Source of the DNA: Scatosoma sp045127595
Lineage (GTDB): Bacteria; Bacillota; Clostridia; Christensenellales; Borkfalkiaceae
NCBI GenBank assembly: GCA_045127595.1
Contig: JBGVQS010000016.1
Coordinates: 1 to 23,135, forward strand
Direction: 5' to 3'
Length of the DNA stretch: 23,135 nt
Part shown: positions 16,103 through 23,135 of the stretch, piece by piece
How the letters are laid out: the number at the start of each line of letters is the position of its first letter
Numbering within the stretch: position 1 is the first letter of the stretch
Notes under the pieces: model-generated
Told to the model about the DNA's origin: nothing
Seen by the model: the letters and a program-made list of their open reading frames with translations, nothing else
The model's database searches: none
Made by a program: the position numbers and the translations under genes

Positions 16103-16131
16103 ATTATAATATAAAATTTAAAAATTGGCAA
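16103..16131 (-). promoter_or_regulatory. Promoter of ychF
   Basis: On the minus strand TTGCCA (16131-16126) and TATAAT (16108-16103) are separated by exactly 17 nt. The predicted start of transcription is near 16096, about 40 nt before the ychF ATG. Confidence 0.75.
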
Positions 16132-16138
16132 ATTAAAC

Positions 16139-16167
16139 TTGCCCAAAATTGAAAAATATGTTAATAT
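16139..16167 (+). promoter_or_regulatory. Possible weak promoter of argS
   Basis: TTGCCC (16139-16144), 17 nt, then TAATAT (16162-16167), four of six matches in each box. No better candidate is seen in the divergent gap. No T-box features can be recognised in the short leader. Confidence 0.35.
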
Positions 16168-16207
16168 TATTCCAAGAAAAATTATTTTTAACGACGAAGG
16201 TAAGAAG

Positions 16208-17893
16208 ATGGATTACAAAAAACACATAGCGGAAAAAATTCACGTAGACGGAGTAAGCGCGGACGAGCTGTATGATTTAATCGCGTTGCCGCCTAACCTT
16301 GAAATGGGGGATTACGCGTTGCCCTGCTTTAAATTTGCGAAAATTCTTCGCAAAAGCCCCGTTATGATTGCGGAAGAATTGAAAAATTCTATCCCTACGG
16401 ATGACGTTATCAGCGAAGTTTCGGCAATCAACGGTTATTTGAATTTCAAAATCAACAAAGACGGTTTTGTGCGCGCGACGCTTAATAAAATTTTATCGGA
16501 AAAGGATCAATTCGGCGCAAGCAACGAAGGCGCAGGAAAGACGGTTTGTATCGATTATTCTTCGATCAATATCGCGAAGCCTTTCCATATCGGGCATTTG
16601 TCTACGACGGTGCTTGGCGGTGCGCTGTACCGTATTTTTAATTATCTTGGCTACAAAGCGGTGGGGATTAACCACCTTGGCGACTACGGTACGCAGTTTG
16701 GAAAATTGATTTCCGCGTACAAGCGTTGGGGGGATAAAGCGACCATCGAACAGGGCGGTATTCGCGCTTTGAACGAATTATACGTCAAATTCCACCAAGA
16801 AGCGGAAACGCATCCCGAATACGACGACGAAGCACGCGCATATTTTAAGAAAATCGAGCAAGGGGACGAAGAATGTCTTGCGCTTTTCCATTGGTTTAAG
16901 GAACTTACGCTCAAAGACGTACAGCGCATTTACGATATGCTCGATATCAAGTTTGATTCTTACGCAGGGGAAAGCTTTTACTCGGATAAAATGCAGCCTG
17001 TCGTTGACGAATTAAAGGAAAAGGGCTTGCTTGTAGAAAGCCGTGGCGCGCAAGTGGTCGATTTGGAAGAATACGGCATGTCGCCTTGCATTATTTTGAA
17101 ATCGGACGGTAGTTCTTTGTACGCGACTCGCGATATGGCGGCGGCAATGTACCGTAAAAACACCTACGATTTCTATAAATGCTTGTACGTGGTAGCGTAT
17201 CAGCAAAACTTGCATTTCAAGCAGTTTTTCAAGGTGCTTGAACTGATGGGCAAGGAATGGGCAAAAGACCTTGTTCACGTGGCTTACGGTATGGTTTCCT
17301 TGGAAGAAGGCACAATGTCTACGCGTAAAGGAAACGTTGTATTCTTGGAAGACGTTATCAATAAATGTATTGAAAAGGCGTATAAGATTATCGACGAGAA
17401 AAATCCCGATTTGGAAAACAAGCAAGACGTTGCAAACAAAGTCGGCGTGGGTGCGGTTATTTTCGGCGCTTTGTATAACAGCAAGATTAAGGACATTGTA
17501 TTCTCTTATGATAAAGTATTGAACTTTGACGGGGAAACGAGCGTTTACGTGCAATATACCTGCGCGAGAGCAAATTCCGTTTTACAAAAGGGCGGTGTTC
17601 CTGAAAACTTTGAAATCCCCGTGCTTACGGCAGAAGAAATCGAGCTTGTAAAAGCGATTTCTACGCTTCCTGAAACGGTCGTATCAGCTGCGGAAAAATA
17701 CGAGCCTTCGTATATTGCTCGTTTTGCAGTAGACGTAGCGCAAAAATTCAACAAGTTTTATTTCAACTGCAAAATTTTGGCGGCGGAAGATGAAAAGACG
17801 AAGAATTTCCGTCTTGCACTTACGAACGCAACGTTACAAGCGCTTAAAAACGCGTTTGCGCTTCTTGGGATCGGTATTCCTGATAAAATGTAA
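16208..17893 (+). CDS. argS: Arginyl-tRNA synthetase
   Basis: ArgS charges tRNA-Arg with arginine. From the ATG at 16208 the protein has 561 residues, normal for the family. An N-terminal additional domain (about 1-85, GDYALPCFKFAK) is followed by the class I signature HIGH at 127-130 (AKPFHIGHLSTT). The KMSKS-equivalent is MSTRKGN at 370-376. A C-terminal DALR anticodon-binding domain ends with NATLQALKNAFALLGI. An upstream TTG at 16139 would add 23 residues unlike the family, and it lies in the putative promoter, so I reject it. The ATG has AAGG about 8 nt upstream. A clear terminator follows, so the gene is probably monocistronic. Confidence 0.95.
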   Translation: MDYKKHIAEKIHVDGVSADELYDLIALPPNLEMGDYALPCFKFAKILRKSPVMIAEELKNSIPTDDVISEVSAINGYLNFKINKDGFVRATLNKILSEKDQFGASNEGAGKTVCIDYSSINIAKPFHIGHLSTTVLGGALYRIFNYLGYKAVGINHLGDYGTQFGKLISAYKRWGDKATIEQGGIRALNELYVKFHQEAETHPEYDDEARAYFKKIEQGDEECLALFHWFKELTLKDVQRIYDMLDIKFDSYAGESFYSDKMQPVVDELKEKGLLVESRGAQVVDLEEYGMSPCIILKSDGSSLYATRDMAAAMYRKNTYDFYKCLYVVAYQQNLHFKQFFKVLELMGKEWAKDLVHVAYGMVSLEEGTMSTRKGNVVFLEDVINKCIEKAYKIIDEKNPDLENKQDVANKVGVGAVIFGALYNSKIKDIVFSYDKVLNFDGETSVYVQYTCARANSVLQKGGVPENFEIPVLTAEEIELVKAISTLPETVVSAAEKYEPSYIARFAVDVAQKFNKFYFNCKILAAEDEKTKNFRLALTNATLQALKNAFALLGIGIPDKM

Positions 17894-17910
17894 TGAAAAA
17901 AATAAGCAAG

Positions 17911-17940
17911 AAAGTTCCGTGTTGTGCGGGACTTTTTTCT
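17911..17940 (+). terminator. Intrinsic terminator of argS
   Basis: AAAGTTCCG (17911-17919) pairs with CGGGACTTT (17927-17935), nine pairs including one G-T, followed by further T residues (TTT C TTTT). It begins 17 nt after the argS stop. Confidence 0.85.
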
Positions 17941-18010
17941 TTTCGGCAAAAGTAGACGAAAATTTCTTGGAAAAATTTTCTTTCAAACTATTCCCTTTTT
18001 CAAAAAAATA

Positions 18011-18019
18011 TGTTATGAT
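18011..18019 (+). promoter_or_regulatory. Extended -10 promoter element of the HelD-like gene
   Basis: TGTTATGAT contains the extended TGn motif directly before TATGAT (18014-18019). No good -35 box lies 16-18 nt upstream, as is common with extended -10 promoters. Transcription would start near 18026, just before the AAGGAG site at 18033-18038. Confidence 0.5.
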
Positions 18020-18049
18020 TAAGAATAGTATTAAGGAGCGTGCAGAATT

Positions 18050-20431
18050 TTGGCGAAACTTTCCTATGAACAACTTACGGCCTTATTAAATCCTCAAAAA
18101 GCGGGGGATCACGCGTGGTTTTTGTCTTTGCTCGACGATGAAAAACAAAAAGCGCACGAGGACGAGCACATGGACGCGGTAATGCAAATGTTGCGCATTG
18201 CCCGTATTCGTCCGCATAAAAACGCGATTGCGCAGGCAAAAGGGGAAATCGCAAAACTTGAAAGGGAAGACACGACGGCGGAAAATTACGTTAAAATCAA
18301 AAATTTACTTGCGGAAATCGAACGGCAAGCGGAAAAAATGGAAAATTACCGTCCATTTTTTGAAGAACCGTATTTCGCGCGTATGGACTTAATAGATAAT
18401 AAGGAAGGGTATAACAGCTATTATATCGGTAAAAAAGGGGATATTCGTTTGGAAATCCTTGATTGGCGCACCCCCGTAGCAAGGCGCTATTATCAAAAAA
18501 GCTGTTCTTCTTTTACTTTTAACGAATACGAGTATAAGACGGTCTTACGCCGTGCAATCCGTACAAAAAGCGGCAAAGTGCTCGATTTTAAAAACGAATA
18601 TTTATCCTTGCGCGATTATCTTTCCGCGGACGAAATTAAGGACCGCGACGAAGAAAACGTACTCGATCCGTTTCTTCGTGAAATCATCAAAACTCGAAAG
18701 GAGGAAAGCGCGGTTAAAGATATTATCGAAACGATTCAGGAAAAGCAATACGAAATCATTACTGGACCTGAAAAGGAAAACTTCGTCTTGCAAGGCTGCG
18801 CAGGCAGCGGTAAAACGATGGTAATGCTGCATCGGTTAAGCTACTTAATGTATAATAATGAAGACATACGCCCGCGCGACGTACTCGTACTCACGCCGAG
18901 TGATTCCTTTAACGAGTTTATTGACGAGCTTTCGGAGGTTTTGGAATTAGAGCGCGTGAAGACTTGCACCGTTTACGAATATTTTTTGCAGGTTTTGAAG
19001 AATGCAAAAGTTAATATTGCGGACAAGATCGATAGCACGCAAAAAGAAGACGGTGCATATCTTGAATACGTATATTCCTTGAAATTCGTCAAAGACGTGT
19101 ATAAGAAGCTCGATAAGGTATACGACAGCTTATACGGCTTGTTTACGGGGGAAGAATGTAAAGAATTTATTGCGGATATTTCCCAAGCATGTAAGCGGCA
19201 AATTATGGCGTACGAAGGGATTAAAAACGCGTCGATGCGTGTTCGCCGCGCCGTTTTAGGAGAGATTAAAGAACGGAAAGAGGGCGGCTTATATTACACA
19301 AAGCCTTTCCGTGAACTGATGAACTGTATTTTGGACGTTGAAGACTTTTTCAGCGGAACGCTTAAAAGTGAGCGCGCGAAATCTCCCGAATATTTCTATC
19401 GTCAACTGATGTCCTTTTACAAGAGCGCGGGATTTGTTGCGCGCAATACCGAACGGATTGTAAACGAAGGTATTCAGTCTTTGGAAGAACTCCGTATTTC
19501 AACGGAAAAAGAGATTTCCGATTTAAAACGCTTTCATCAAAAAATCGGCGGCGTAGACGTGTATATGTACGCGGATAGAATTGCTCGCCGTATGGAAATT
19601 TTGCAGGAAATCGATCGTGTAAAAGAAAAGGTGTTCACGATCGGAGAACGAAACGTTGCGTTTGCGGAATTTTATGCATATTTGCGCGGAGAACGGAACT
19701 TTTCGGAAGTTGGCGGCGGTGCAGATTTTGTAGATATCGTACGTTATTTTTATCGGGAAACGGTTAAGAAATATAAGCTTTCCTATGGTATGACAGCGAA
19801 AACAATGTACCGTTCCGACGCATACGCCCTTTGCGTGATTTGCGCTGGGTTAAGCGATCGCTTATCGCCTGTATATTCCTACGTATTCGTGGACGAAGGG
19901 CAAGACATTTCTCCTTGCGAATACGCATTGATACGCAAAATCAATAAAAAAGCGGCGTTTAACGTGTTCGGGGATACCGCGCAAAACGTTACGCCTTGGC
20001 GCGGGATAAAGGAATGGACGGAACACTTCCCCGATTTTAAGGTATATACGCTCAATCAAAATTACCGTAATACCAACCAAATCGTCGATTACGTATCCGA
20101 AACCTTGGGTTTAAATATGCAATCGATCGGTTACGACGGACCGACGGTGAAAAAGCTTTCCCAACGCGGCGTAAGCGGTTTCTTTAAAGACAAAAAGGGC
20201 TTAAAAGCGGTAATTTGTAGCGAAGAATATAAAGAAAAATACGCTCGAAAATCGTATAATAATCTTTCTCAGAAAGGAAAACTTTCTCGTTCAAAGGTCA
20301 ATTTGATGACCGTTTACGAAAGTAAGGGCTTGGAATTTACTTCCGTGGCGGTTGCCCCTGAGGGAATGTCCGATTCGGAAAAATATATCGCTTATACGCG
20401 CGCTTTAAACGAGCTTGCAATCATTACTTGA
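18050..20431 (+). CDS. HelD-like UvrD/Rep-family helicase (superfamily 1)
   Basis: The 793-residue protein has the HelD layout. An N-terminal alpha-helical region (about 35-105) is followed by PYFARMDL and YYIGKKGDIRLEILDWRTPVAR, both typical of HelD. Walker A is GCAGSGKT (249-256) and Walker B is VDEGQD (614-619). Then come NVFGDTAQNVTPWRG, the NQNYRNT motif, and C-terminal VYESKGLEF and AYTRALNEL. B. subtilis HelD is an ATP-driven factor that releases stalled RNA polymerase from DNA; this protein probably acts likewise, but a plain DNA helicase role is possible. The start is a TTG with AAGGAG (18033-18038) 11 nt upstream; the first ATG in frame is much further in. The next gene starts 11 nt after the stop. 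Confidence 0.87.
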   Translation: MAKLSYEQLTALLNPQKAGDHAWFLSLLDDEKQKAHEDEHMDAVMQMLRIARIRPHKNAIAQAKGEIAKLEREDTTAENYVKIKNLLAEIERQAEKMENYRPFFEEPYFARMDLIDNKEGYNSYYIGKKGDIRLEILDWRTPVARRYYQKSCSSFTFNEYEYKTVLRRAIRTKSGKVLDFKNEYLSLRDYLSADEIKDRDEENVLDPFLREIIKTRKEESAVKDIIETIQEKQYEIITGPEKENFVLQGCAGSGKTMVMLHRLSYLMYNNEDIRPRDVLVLTPSDSFNEFIDELSEVLELERVKTCTVYEYFLQVLKNAKVNIADKIDSTQKEDGAYLEYVYSLKFVKDVYKKLDKVYDSLYGLFTGEECKEFIADISQACKRQIMAYEGIKNASMRVRRAVLGEIKERKEGGLYYTKPFRELMNCILDVEDFFSGTLKSERAKSPEYFYRQLMSFYKSAGFVARNTERIVNEGIQSLEELRISTEKEISDLKRFHQKIGGVDVYMYADRIARRMEILQEIDRVKEKVFTIGERNVAFAEFYAYLRGERNFSEVGGGADFVDIVRYFYRETVKKYKLSYGMTAKTMYRSDAYALCVICAGLSDRLSPVYSYVFVDEGQDISPCEYALIRKINKKAAFNVFGDTAQNVTPWRGIKEWTEHFPDFKVYTLNQNYRNTNQIVDYVSETLGLNMQSIGYDGPTVKKLSQRGVSGFFKDKKGLKAVICSEEYKEKYARKSYNNLSQKGKLSRSKVNLMTVYESKGLEFTSVAVAPEGMSDSEKYIAYTRALNELAIIT

Positions 20432-20442
20432 TAGGAGGGAAT

Positions 20443-21126
20443 ATGAAAAAGATTTTTCTTGTAGATGCCGACGATACTATCTTGGATTTTCACGCGTCGT
20501 CGGAAAGGGCGTTGAAAGCGGCTTTTGCGCATTTTAACGTGGCTTGGGAAGATCGGTTTTTATCGGAATTTCGCGTAATAAACGGCGGACTGTGGGCGGC
20601 GCTTGAACGCAAAGAATTGACTCGAACAGAGCTTATGGAACGTCGTTTTCCGATCTATCTTGCGCATATGCATATGAATTTGGACGGTAAAGCGTTCAAC
20701 GAATTTTTCGTAACCCATCTTGCGAACAATCCCATATATATCGACGGGGCGGAGCGCTTTTTGGAAAACTTGAACGCGCTTGGCATAGTTTTTATCGTAA
20801 CGAACGGCACGGAATATATTCAAAAATCGCGTTTTTCCATTTCAAGACTATATGAAAAAGCGGAAAACGTGTTCATTTCGGATACGATCGGCGTGGATAA
20901 ACCGGCTAAGGGATATACCGATTACGTTATCGCGCATATCAAAGGCTTTGACAAAGAGGAGGCTGTTTGGATCGGGGACAGCTTAACCGCGGATATAACG
21001 GCGGCAAATAACGCAGGAATTACAAGCATTTGGTACAATCCAAGCGGCAAACCGATCATGGCAGCCGCCCCCGATTTTGTCGCTAAGGATTTTGCGGGAA
21101 TTTTGGATATTTTGCAAAAAAATTAA
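20443..21126 (+). CDS. HAD-superfamily hydrolase, YjjG-type nucleotidase
   Basis: The 227-residue protein is a haloacid dehalogenase-superfamily phosphatase. Motif I is DADDT (8-12; D8 nucleophile, D10 acid/base), motif II ends VTNGT, motif III is GVDKPAKGYTDYV, and motif IV is IGDSLTADITAANNAG. The DADDTILDF start resembles YjjG/YfnB, which dephosphorylate non-canonical pyrimidine nucleotides; that specificity is an inference. The ATG at 20443 has a perfect AGGAGG at 20433-20438. An in-frame TTG at 20428 overlaps the helD-like stop and would include the ribosome binding site in the coding region, so I reject it. It probably shares a transcript with the helicase gene. A weak hairpin overlaps its stop. 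Confidence 0.88.
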   Translation: MKKIFLVDADDTILDFHASSERALKAAFAHFNVAWEDRFLSEFRVINGGLWAALERKELTRTELMERRFPIYLAHMHMNLDGKAFNEFFVTHLANNPIYIDGAERFLENLNALGIVFIVTNGTEYIQKSRFSISRLYEKAENVFISDTIGVDKPAKGYTDYVIAHIKGFDKEEAVWIGDSLTADITAANNAGITSIWYNPSGKPIMAAAPDFVAKDFAGILDILQKN

Positions 21127-21148
21127 GGAATGCGCAAAAAAATTCCTT
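21125..21148 (+). terminator. Probable weak terminator after the HAD gene
   Basis: AAGGAAT (21125-21131) pairs with ATTCCTT (21142-21148) around a 10-nt loop, starting within the TAA stop. It is short and followed by only TTC, so termination efficiency is uncertain. Confidence 0.45.
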
Positions 21149-21156
21149 TCAAACAT

Positions 21157-21185
21157 TTGAAAAAAATTGAAAAAGATGTTATAAT
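21157..21185 (+). promoter_or_regulatory. Promoter of the topoisomerase subunit B gene
   Basis: TTGAAA (21157-21162), a 17-nt spacer and a perfect TATAAT (21180-21185), also with the extended TGn motif (21177-21179). The predicted transcription start is near 21192, giving a leader of about 76 nt that contains a small GCAT/ATGC hairpin (21219-21231). Confidence 0.8.
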
Positions 21186-21267
21186 ATTCCAGAATGGCAT
21201 CATTTAGCTTGTTTTTTTGCATAAAAAATGCGAAAAACGAACAAAATTCATACGAATTGAGGAAGAA

Positions 21268-23135
21268 ATGGCAACGGAAAAGAAAAAAGAGACAACAACC
21301 AATGAATACAGCGCAAAGAATTTGGAAGTGTTAGAAGGTCTTGACGCCGTTCGTATGCGTCCCGGTATGTATATCGGTTCGACGGGCATCAAGGGCTTAC
21401 ACCATATTCTTTGGGAAATCGTAGACAATGCGATCGACGAAGCCGCAAACGGTTTCGCGAACAAGGTAAAGGTTACCCTGTATAAAGACGGAAGTGCGTC
21501 CGTAGAAGATAACGGCCGCGGTATTCCCACCGACATACACCCGAAAGAAAAGGTTTCGGGGGTTCAACTCGTTTTCACCAAATTACATGCCGGCGGTAAA
21601 TTCGGTCAGGGGAATTATGAATATTCGGGCGGTTTGCACGGCGTAGGTGCGTCGGTTACCAACGCTTTATCCGAATGGTTGACCGTTGAGGTTTGTAGAA
21701 ATCGACGGGTATATAAAATGAGTTTCCACTCCAAATATAACCCGCGTAAAAAGAAAGTCGAATCGGGCTTACCCGACGGACCTTTGGAAGATACGGGCAT
21801 TACGACTAGCCGTAAAGGCTCGACCATTCGTTTTAAACCGGACGCGACGGTATTTTCGGAAACGGAATTTGATTTGGAAACGGTAGAAGAACGTCTTCGT
21901 CAGCTTGCTTTTTTGAATCGCGGCGTAGAAATTACGCTAATCGACGAACGCACGACTATGGCGGAAGCTCGCCGTACCAAGATGTTATTTGGTGCGGACG
22001 ACGAAACGGAAGAGAATGCGGAAACAGCCGAAGCGGAAGAAAATTCCGCCTTGGAAGAAAATACCGAAATCGTCGAAGATTTGTTTAGTATGGGACAGCA
22101 GTCCCTTTTTGGGGAGCTGGACGAGCTTGCTTTGGAAAGCGAGCCTTATCGTATCACGTTTAAATACGACGGCGGTATTTCCGACTACGTTAAGAGTTTA
22201 AATGAAGGAAAGAAAAAGCTCTATGCGCAACCTATATATTATAAAGCGGTAAAGAACGATATTCAAGTGGAATTTTCCATTCAACATACGGGGGAATACC
22301 GCGAGAGTATGTTCTCATTCGTCAATAACATTCCCACGCCCGAAGGTGGGTATCACGAAATGGGTTTCCGTTCGGGTTTAACGAGAGTTTTGAACGAATA
22401 CGCAAGAAGCAACGGCTTTTTGAAAGAAAAAGACGCGAATTTCCAGGGGGACGATTTCAGCGAAGGCTTGGCGGTCGTTTTATCCATTAAAATGGCGAAC
22501 GTACAGTTTGAAGGGCAGACCAAAACCAAGCTTGGGAATACCGAAGCGCGCCCTGCGGTGGAAGCAACGGTCATTGAAGGTTTCAACGCGTTTAAGAACG
22601 TCCGCGGTTATAAAAAGACCATGGAAGAAATCATCAAAAAGGCGCAGGGTGCGGCAAAATCCCGTATTGCGGCAAAAACGGCAAAAGACAATGCGCGCGC
22701 TAAAAACAGTATCGACGGACTTACGTTGATTGGCAAGCTTGCGTCTTGTTCGGGTAAAAAACCCGAGCTTAACGAAATGTTTATCGTGGAAGGGGATTCG
22801 GCAGGCGGCACGGCAAAACAAGCACGAGTGCGCCAATATCAATCGATTTTGCCTTTGCGCGGCAAGCCGTTGAACGTTGAAAAGAAAAAGCTCAATCAAA
22901 TTCTTGAAAACGAAGAAATCCGCACAATGATCAGCGCAATCGGTGCGGGAATCGATCCCGATTTCAAGCTTGATAAAATCAATTATCATAAAGTCATCAT
23001 TCTTTCGGATGCCGACCAAGACGGTATGCATATCCGCTGTATTTTGCTTACTTTCTTTTTCCGTTATATGCGGCCGCTTGTCAACGGCGGGCACGTATAT
23101 ATCGGTATGCCGCCTTTGTATAAGGTTTATAAAGG
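21268..23135 (+). CDS. Type IIA DNA topoisomerase subunit B (GyrB/ParE), 5' part, runs off right edge
   Basis: The first 622 codons of a gyrase or topoisomerase IV B subunit are present. The GHKL ATPase shows IVDNAIDEA, DNGRGIP, GGLHGVGASVTNALS and, further on, QTKTKLGN. The TOPRIM domain has EGDSAGG (E508) and DADQDG (D581, D583, D585), with LPLRGKPLNVEK between. The subunit drives ATP-dependent strand passage with a GyrA/ParC partner, not in the window. GyrB and ParE cannot be separated with confidence; DADQDG in place of DADVDG, and GMPPLYKV, lean towards a clostridial ParE-like second enzyme. Residues 244-291 are an extra acidic segment. The ATG at 21268 has GAGG 5 nt upstream and was missed if only shadow frames are read. 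A strong promoter lies 5'. Confidence 0.9.
   Translation, partial: MATEKKKETTTNEYSAKNLEVLEGLDAVRMRPGMYIGSTGIKGLHHILWEIVDNAIDEAANGFANKVKVTLYKDGSASVEDNGRGIPTDIHPKEKVSGVQLVFTKLHAGGKFGQGNYEYSGGLHGVGASVTNALSEWLTVEVCRNRRVYKMSFHSKYNPRKKKVESGLPDGPLEDTGITTSRKGSTIRFKPDATVFSETEFDLETVEERLRQLAFLNRGVEITLIDERTTMAEARRTKMLFGADDETEENAETAEAEENSALEENTEIVEDLFSMGQQSLFGELDELALESEPYRITFKYDGGISDYVKSLNEGKKKLYAQPIYYKAVKNDIQVEFSIQHTGEYRESMFSFVNNIPTPEGGYHEMGFRSGLTRVLNEYARSNGFLKEKDANFQGDDFSEGLAVVLSIKMANVQFEGQTKTKLGNTEARPAVEATVIEGFNAFKNVRGYKKTMEEIIKKAQGAAKSRIAAKTAKDNARAKNSIDGLTLIGKLASCSGKKPELNEMFIVEGDSAGGTAKQARVRQYQSILPLRGKPLNVEKKKLNQILENEEIRTMISAIGAGIDPDFKLDKINYHKVIILSDADQDGMHIRCILLTFFFRYMRPLVNGGHVYIGMPPLYKVYK

Noticed and set aside
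16139..16207. TTG extension of argS by 23 residues
   Set aside because: The added residues do not match ArgS N-termini, no ribosome binding site precedes the TTG, and the ATG at 16208 fits the family start.
21211..21237. GCAT/ATGC hairpin in the topoisomerase leader
   Set aside because: The four-pair stem extends only by T-A pairs with a bulge, in an A/T-rich leader. This is too weak to call a riboswitch or attenuator.

Overview
This window is a mostly ordinary stretch of core chromosome from a low-GC, probably anaerobic Firmicute. A gut Clostridia member is the best guess. That is an inference from the miaB-mutS-mutL-miaA order, a PF06838 PLP enzyme right after miaA, a C_GCAxxG_C_C protein, two BspA-type leucine-rich-repeat lipoproteins, and consensus SigA-type promoters with AGGAG-like ribosome binding sites. 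No rRNA, tRNA, CRISPR array, phage or transposase gene is visible. No gene-free stretch exceeds 300 bases; the longest is 11213-11485.

Left part (1-8750). The 5' end of a class A penicillin-binding protein points left off the edge, divergent from miaB. From a consensus promoter at 393-421 runs a rightward cluster: miaB, mutS, mutL and miaA, nearly head to tail (gaps of 20 and 1 nt, then a 1-nt overlap). It combines both steps of ms2i6A37 tRNA modification with mismatch repair. A PLP-dependent methionine-gamma-lyase-family protein follows after 100 nt. The hfq gene often found at that spot is absent. A strong hairpin at 8724-8747 ends this block and also serves the opposing ung gene.

Middle (8795-14870). 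A leftward set reads 4'-phosphopantetheinyl transferase, MTA/SAH nucleosidase, uracil-DNA glycosylase. Its perfect-consensus promoter overlaps the start codon of a divergent C_GCAxxG_C_C family gene and predicts an almost leaderless transcript. Next come a 105-bp palindromic repeat, a strong terminator, and two tandem leftward paralogous lipoproteins. Their promoter has a 15-bp palindrome filling its spacer, a likely operator.

Right part (14890-23135). The ATPase gene ychF (leftward, own promoter and terminator) is divergent from argS. Then come a HelD-like UvrD-family helicase, a HAD phosphatase of the YjjG type, and the first 622 codons of a type IIA topoisomerase B subunit (GyrB/ParE) with an unusual 48-residue acidic insertion.

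I did not find a clear new multi-gene system. The best leads are the lipoprotein pair with its operator-like palindrome, the near-leaderless PPTase promoter, the Asn replacing a metal-motif Glu in MutL, the acidic topoisomerase insertion, and the palindromic repeat.
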